Positions 6,391 through 7,676 of a stretch of DNA of 7,676 bases are shown in pieces. The stretch comes from Alloprevotella sp. GTDB taxonomy: Bacteria; Bacteroidota; Bacteroidia; Bacteroidales; Bacteroidaceae. The stretch covers positions 1-7,676 of the forward strand of contig JABZGM010000099.1 of assembly GCA_015259235.1 (NCBI GenBank), written 5' to 3'. A program made the position numbers and the translations under genes. The notes under the pieces were generated by a model that was not told the DNA's origin, did not search any database, and saw only the letters and a program-made list of their open reading frames with translations. Within the stretch, counting starts at the first letter, position 1. The number at the start of each line of letters is the position of its first letter.

Positions 6391-7230
6391 ATGCGTCTCA
6401 TCAAAATGACTGGCGGTCTCGGCAATCAGATGTTTATCTACGCGCTCTACTTGCGCATGCGCCGCGACTTCCCCCATACACGCATCGACCTCTCCGATAT
6501 GCAGCACTATCATGCCCATCATGGTTATGAGATGCACCGCGTTTTTGCGCTTCCCCAAACGGAGTTTTGTATTCCGCAATGGATGAAAAAAGTGATGGAG
6601 TTTGTGTTTTTCAAAACCATCCTCGAACGTCACCAAAAGGGAAGTCTCAAGGCTTATCGAGAATCTCACTTCTGGCCACTCATCTATTATAAAGGGTTCT
6701 ATCAGAGTGAGCGATATTTTGAGGATTTCAAGGACGAAATCCGTGAAGCCTTCACCTTCAACGCTGAGCTGTTGTCCGATAAAACGTGCCAACTCGCGCA
6801 AGAAATGCAGCAGTGCACGAGTATCTCGCTCCATGTGCGTCGAGGGGATTATCTCCTTCCTCAATTCTTTCAAAATTTGGGTAGCGTGTGCACGGCTGAA
6901 TACTACCAGCGCGCCGCTGATTTCATGCAAGAGCAGTTCCCTGACGCTCACTTCTTTGTCTTTTCTGATGATATAGCGTGGGTAAAAGAGCATGTGCAAC
7001 TACCCAATGCCACGTATGTGGAGCACAACCAAGGCGCAGATAGTTGGCAAGATATGTATTTGATGAGTCAGTGTCATCATAACATTGTGGCAAATAGTAG
7101 CTTTAGTTGGTGGGGAGCATGGCTCAATCCTCATGCCGATAAAGTTGTTTGTTGCCCTTCCATTTGGACGCGCGCCGGAGGCGATGAAAATCTCTGTCCA
7201 GCTTCGTGGCACCGCATCGCTGTGGAATAG
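6391..7230 (+). CDS. GT11 alpha-1,2-fucosyltransferase-like protein
   Basis: The 279-residue product carries hallmarks of glycosyltransferase family 11: the N-terminal MTGGLGNQMFIYA, HVRRGDY (148-154, GDP-fucose-binding motif), VFSDD (190-194) and NSSFSWWGAWL (235-245). Family members transfer L-fucose from GDP-fucose, usually in alpha-1,2 linkage to galactose, in the cytoplasm during O-antigen, core or capsule assembly. The length is normal for the family. I start it at 6391 because the GG-LGNQMF strand normally begins within a few residues of the initiator. ATG 6328 is in frame and has an A-rich upstream context (AACAAAAA), but would add 21 residues with no family support. It lies 145 nt after the kinase fusion gene. 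The acceptor sugar is not readable. Confidence 0.9.
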   Translation: MRLIKMTGGLGNQMFIYALYLRMRRDFPHTRIDLSDMQHYHAHHGYEMHRVFALPQTEFCIPQWMKKVMEFVFFKTILERHQKGSLKAYRESHFWPLIYYKGFYQSERYFEDFKDEIREAFTFNAELLSDKTCQLAQEMQQCTSISLHVRRGDYLLPQFFQNLGSVCTAEYYQRAADFMQEQFPDAHFFVFSDDIAWVKEHVQLPNATYVEHNQGADSWQDMYLMSQCHHNIVANSSFSWWGAWLNPHADKVVCCPSIWTRAGGDENLCPASWHRIAVE

Positions 7231-7268
7231 CGAGCGCCATCGCATTATCAATCTAAAGCCGCATCATT

Positions 7269-7676
7269 ATGGCGTTTTCTCTCTCTTCTCTCATACATTG
7301 GGGGGTAAAAATAGGTCGCGCACTGCTCGACATCCCGAGTTTGCTACGTCCTACTCGCCAACCGAAGCTCATCATGACGTTGTTGGTGAAGAACGAAGCG
7401 GAACTTCTGGCGCAAAATCTTAGATTTCATCGCGCAATGGGGGTTGATGCTTTCATCATCACTGATAACAATTCTACTGATGAAACGCCTGCGATTATTC
7501 AAGAATTCGTAGAGAAAGGTTGGGTGATTGAGAGTATAAAAGAAACAGATACGGGCTATCAACAGAAGAAGTGGGTAGACCGCATGGTGCTTCTTGCTCG
7601 AAAGCATGGTGCAGATTGGGTTATCAATGCCGATGCCGATGAGTTTTGGTATACATCTTCTGGTAGTCTTAAACAC
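7269..7676 (+). CDS. Glycosyltransferase, family 2-like (5' part, runs off the window)
   Basis: An open frame of 136 codons continues past the right edge without a stop. After a basic, weakly hydrophobic N-terminal extension (about 1-32), the core reads LIMTLLVKNEAELL, a central IITDNNSTDET (63-73), KKWVDRM (100-106) and INADADEFW (119-127), in which D122 and D124 form the metal site. This is the Glyco_tranf_2_4-like subgroup common in Bacteroidales surface-polysaccharide loci. An in-frame TAA at 7254-7256 excludes earlier starts, so ATG 7269 is the first possible one; ATG 7374 (MTLLVKN) is an alternative nearer the conserved core. It starts 38 nt after the fucosyltransferase stop, so it probably shares the transcript. 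Donor and acceptor cannot be assigned. Confidence 0.85.
   Translation, partial: MAFSLSSLIHWGVKIGRALLDIPSLLRPTRQPKLIMTLLVKNEAELLAQNLRFHRAMGVDAFIITDNNSTDETPAIIQEFVEKGWVIESIKETDTGYQQKKWVDRMVLLARKHGADWVINADADEFWYTSSGSLKH

Noticed and set aside
6358..6999. Long minus-strand frame (213 codons) opposite the fucosyltransferase gene
   Set aside because: It is antisense to GT11 motifs; the composition is that of a shadow frame.

Overview
The window looks like a chromosomal stretch from a Bacteroidota genome, most likely Bacteroidales and perhaps Prevotella-like. This rests on a Bacteroidales-type -7 promoter (TATCTTTG), A-rich translation-start regions without clear Shine-Dalgarno sites, and protein families that match Bacteroidales cell-envelope genes. 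I read this from motifs only; no database was searched.

Layout. Positions 1-456 carry no convincing gene. They hold a five-copy tandem repeat with an exact 21-bp period (about 108-210), a -7 promoter element (244-251) and a leader of about 200 nt. Next comes a two-gene unit. The first gene (457-2268) is a polytopic LTA-synthase/sulfatase-superfamily transferase whose frame is cut by an in-frame TAG, with 52 further in-family codons running to a TAA at 2425-2427. The second (2429-3814) is a membrane-anchored, purple-acid-phosphatase-like metallophosphoesterase that begins one base after that TAA. A 192-bp MITE-like segment with 22-nt terminal inverted repeats (3796-3987) follows and overlaps the end of the phosphatase gene.

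From 4009 to the end lies a glycan cluster on the same strand. It contains a small GT-A glycosyltransferase (4009-4722), a protein with a GT2 domain joined to a Kdo/WaaP-type LPS kinase domain (4695-6245, overlapping the previous gene by 28 nt), a GT11 alpha-1,2-fucosyltransferase-like protein (6391-7230), and the 5' part of another glycosyltransferase (7269 to the window edge).

How the parts may fit together (inference). The kinase domain points to lipopolysaccharide core assembly, with the glycosyltransferases adding sugars, possibly including terminal fucose. The LTA-synthase-like enzyme probably adds a phospho-substituent such as phosphoethanolamine or phosphoglycerol outside the inner membrane, and its coupled phosphoesterase may act on a related phosphoester. 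The most notable points are the GT2-kinase fusion, the in-frame amber codon, the inverted-repeat element and the exact 21-bp repeat.
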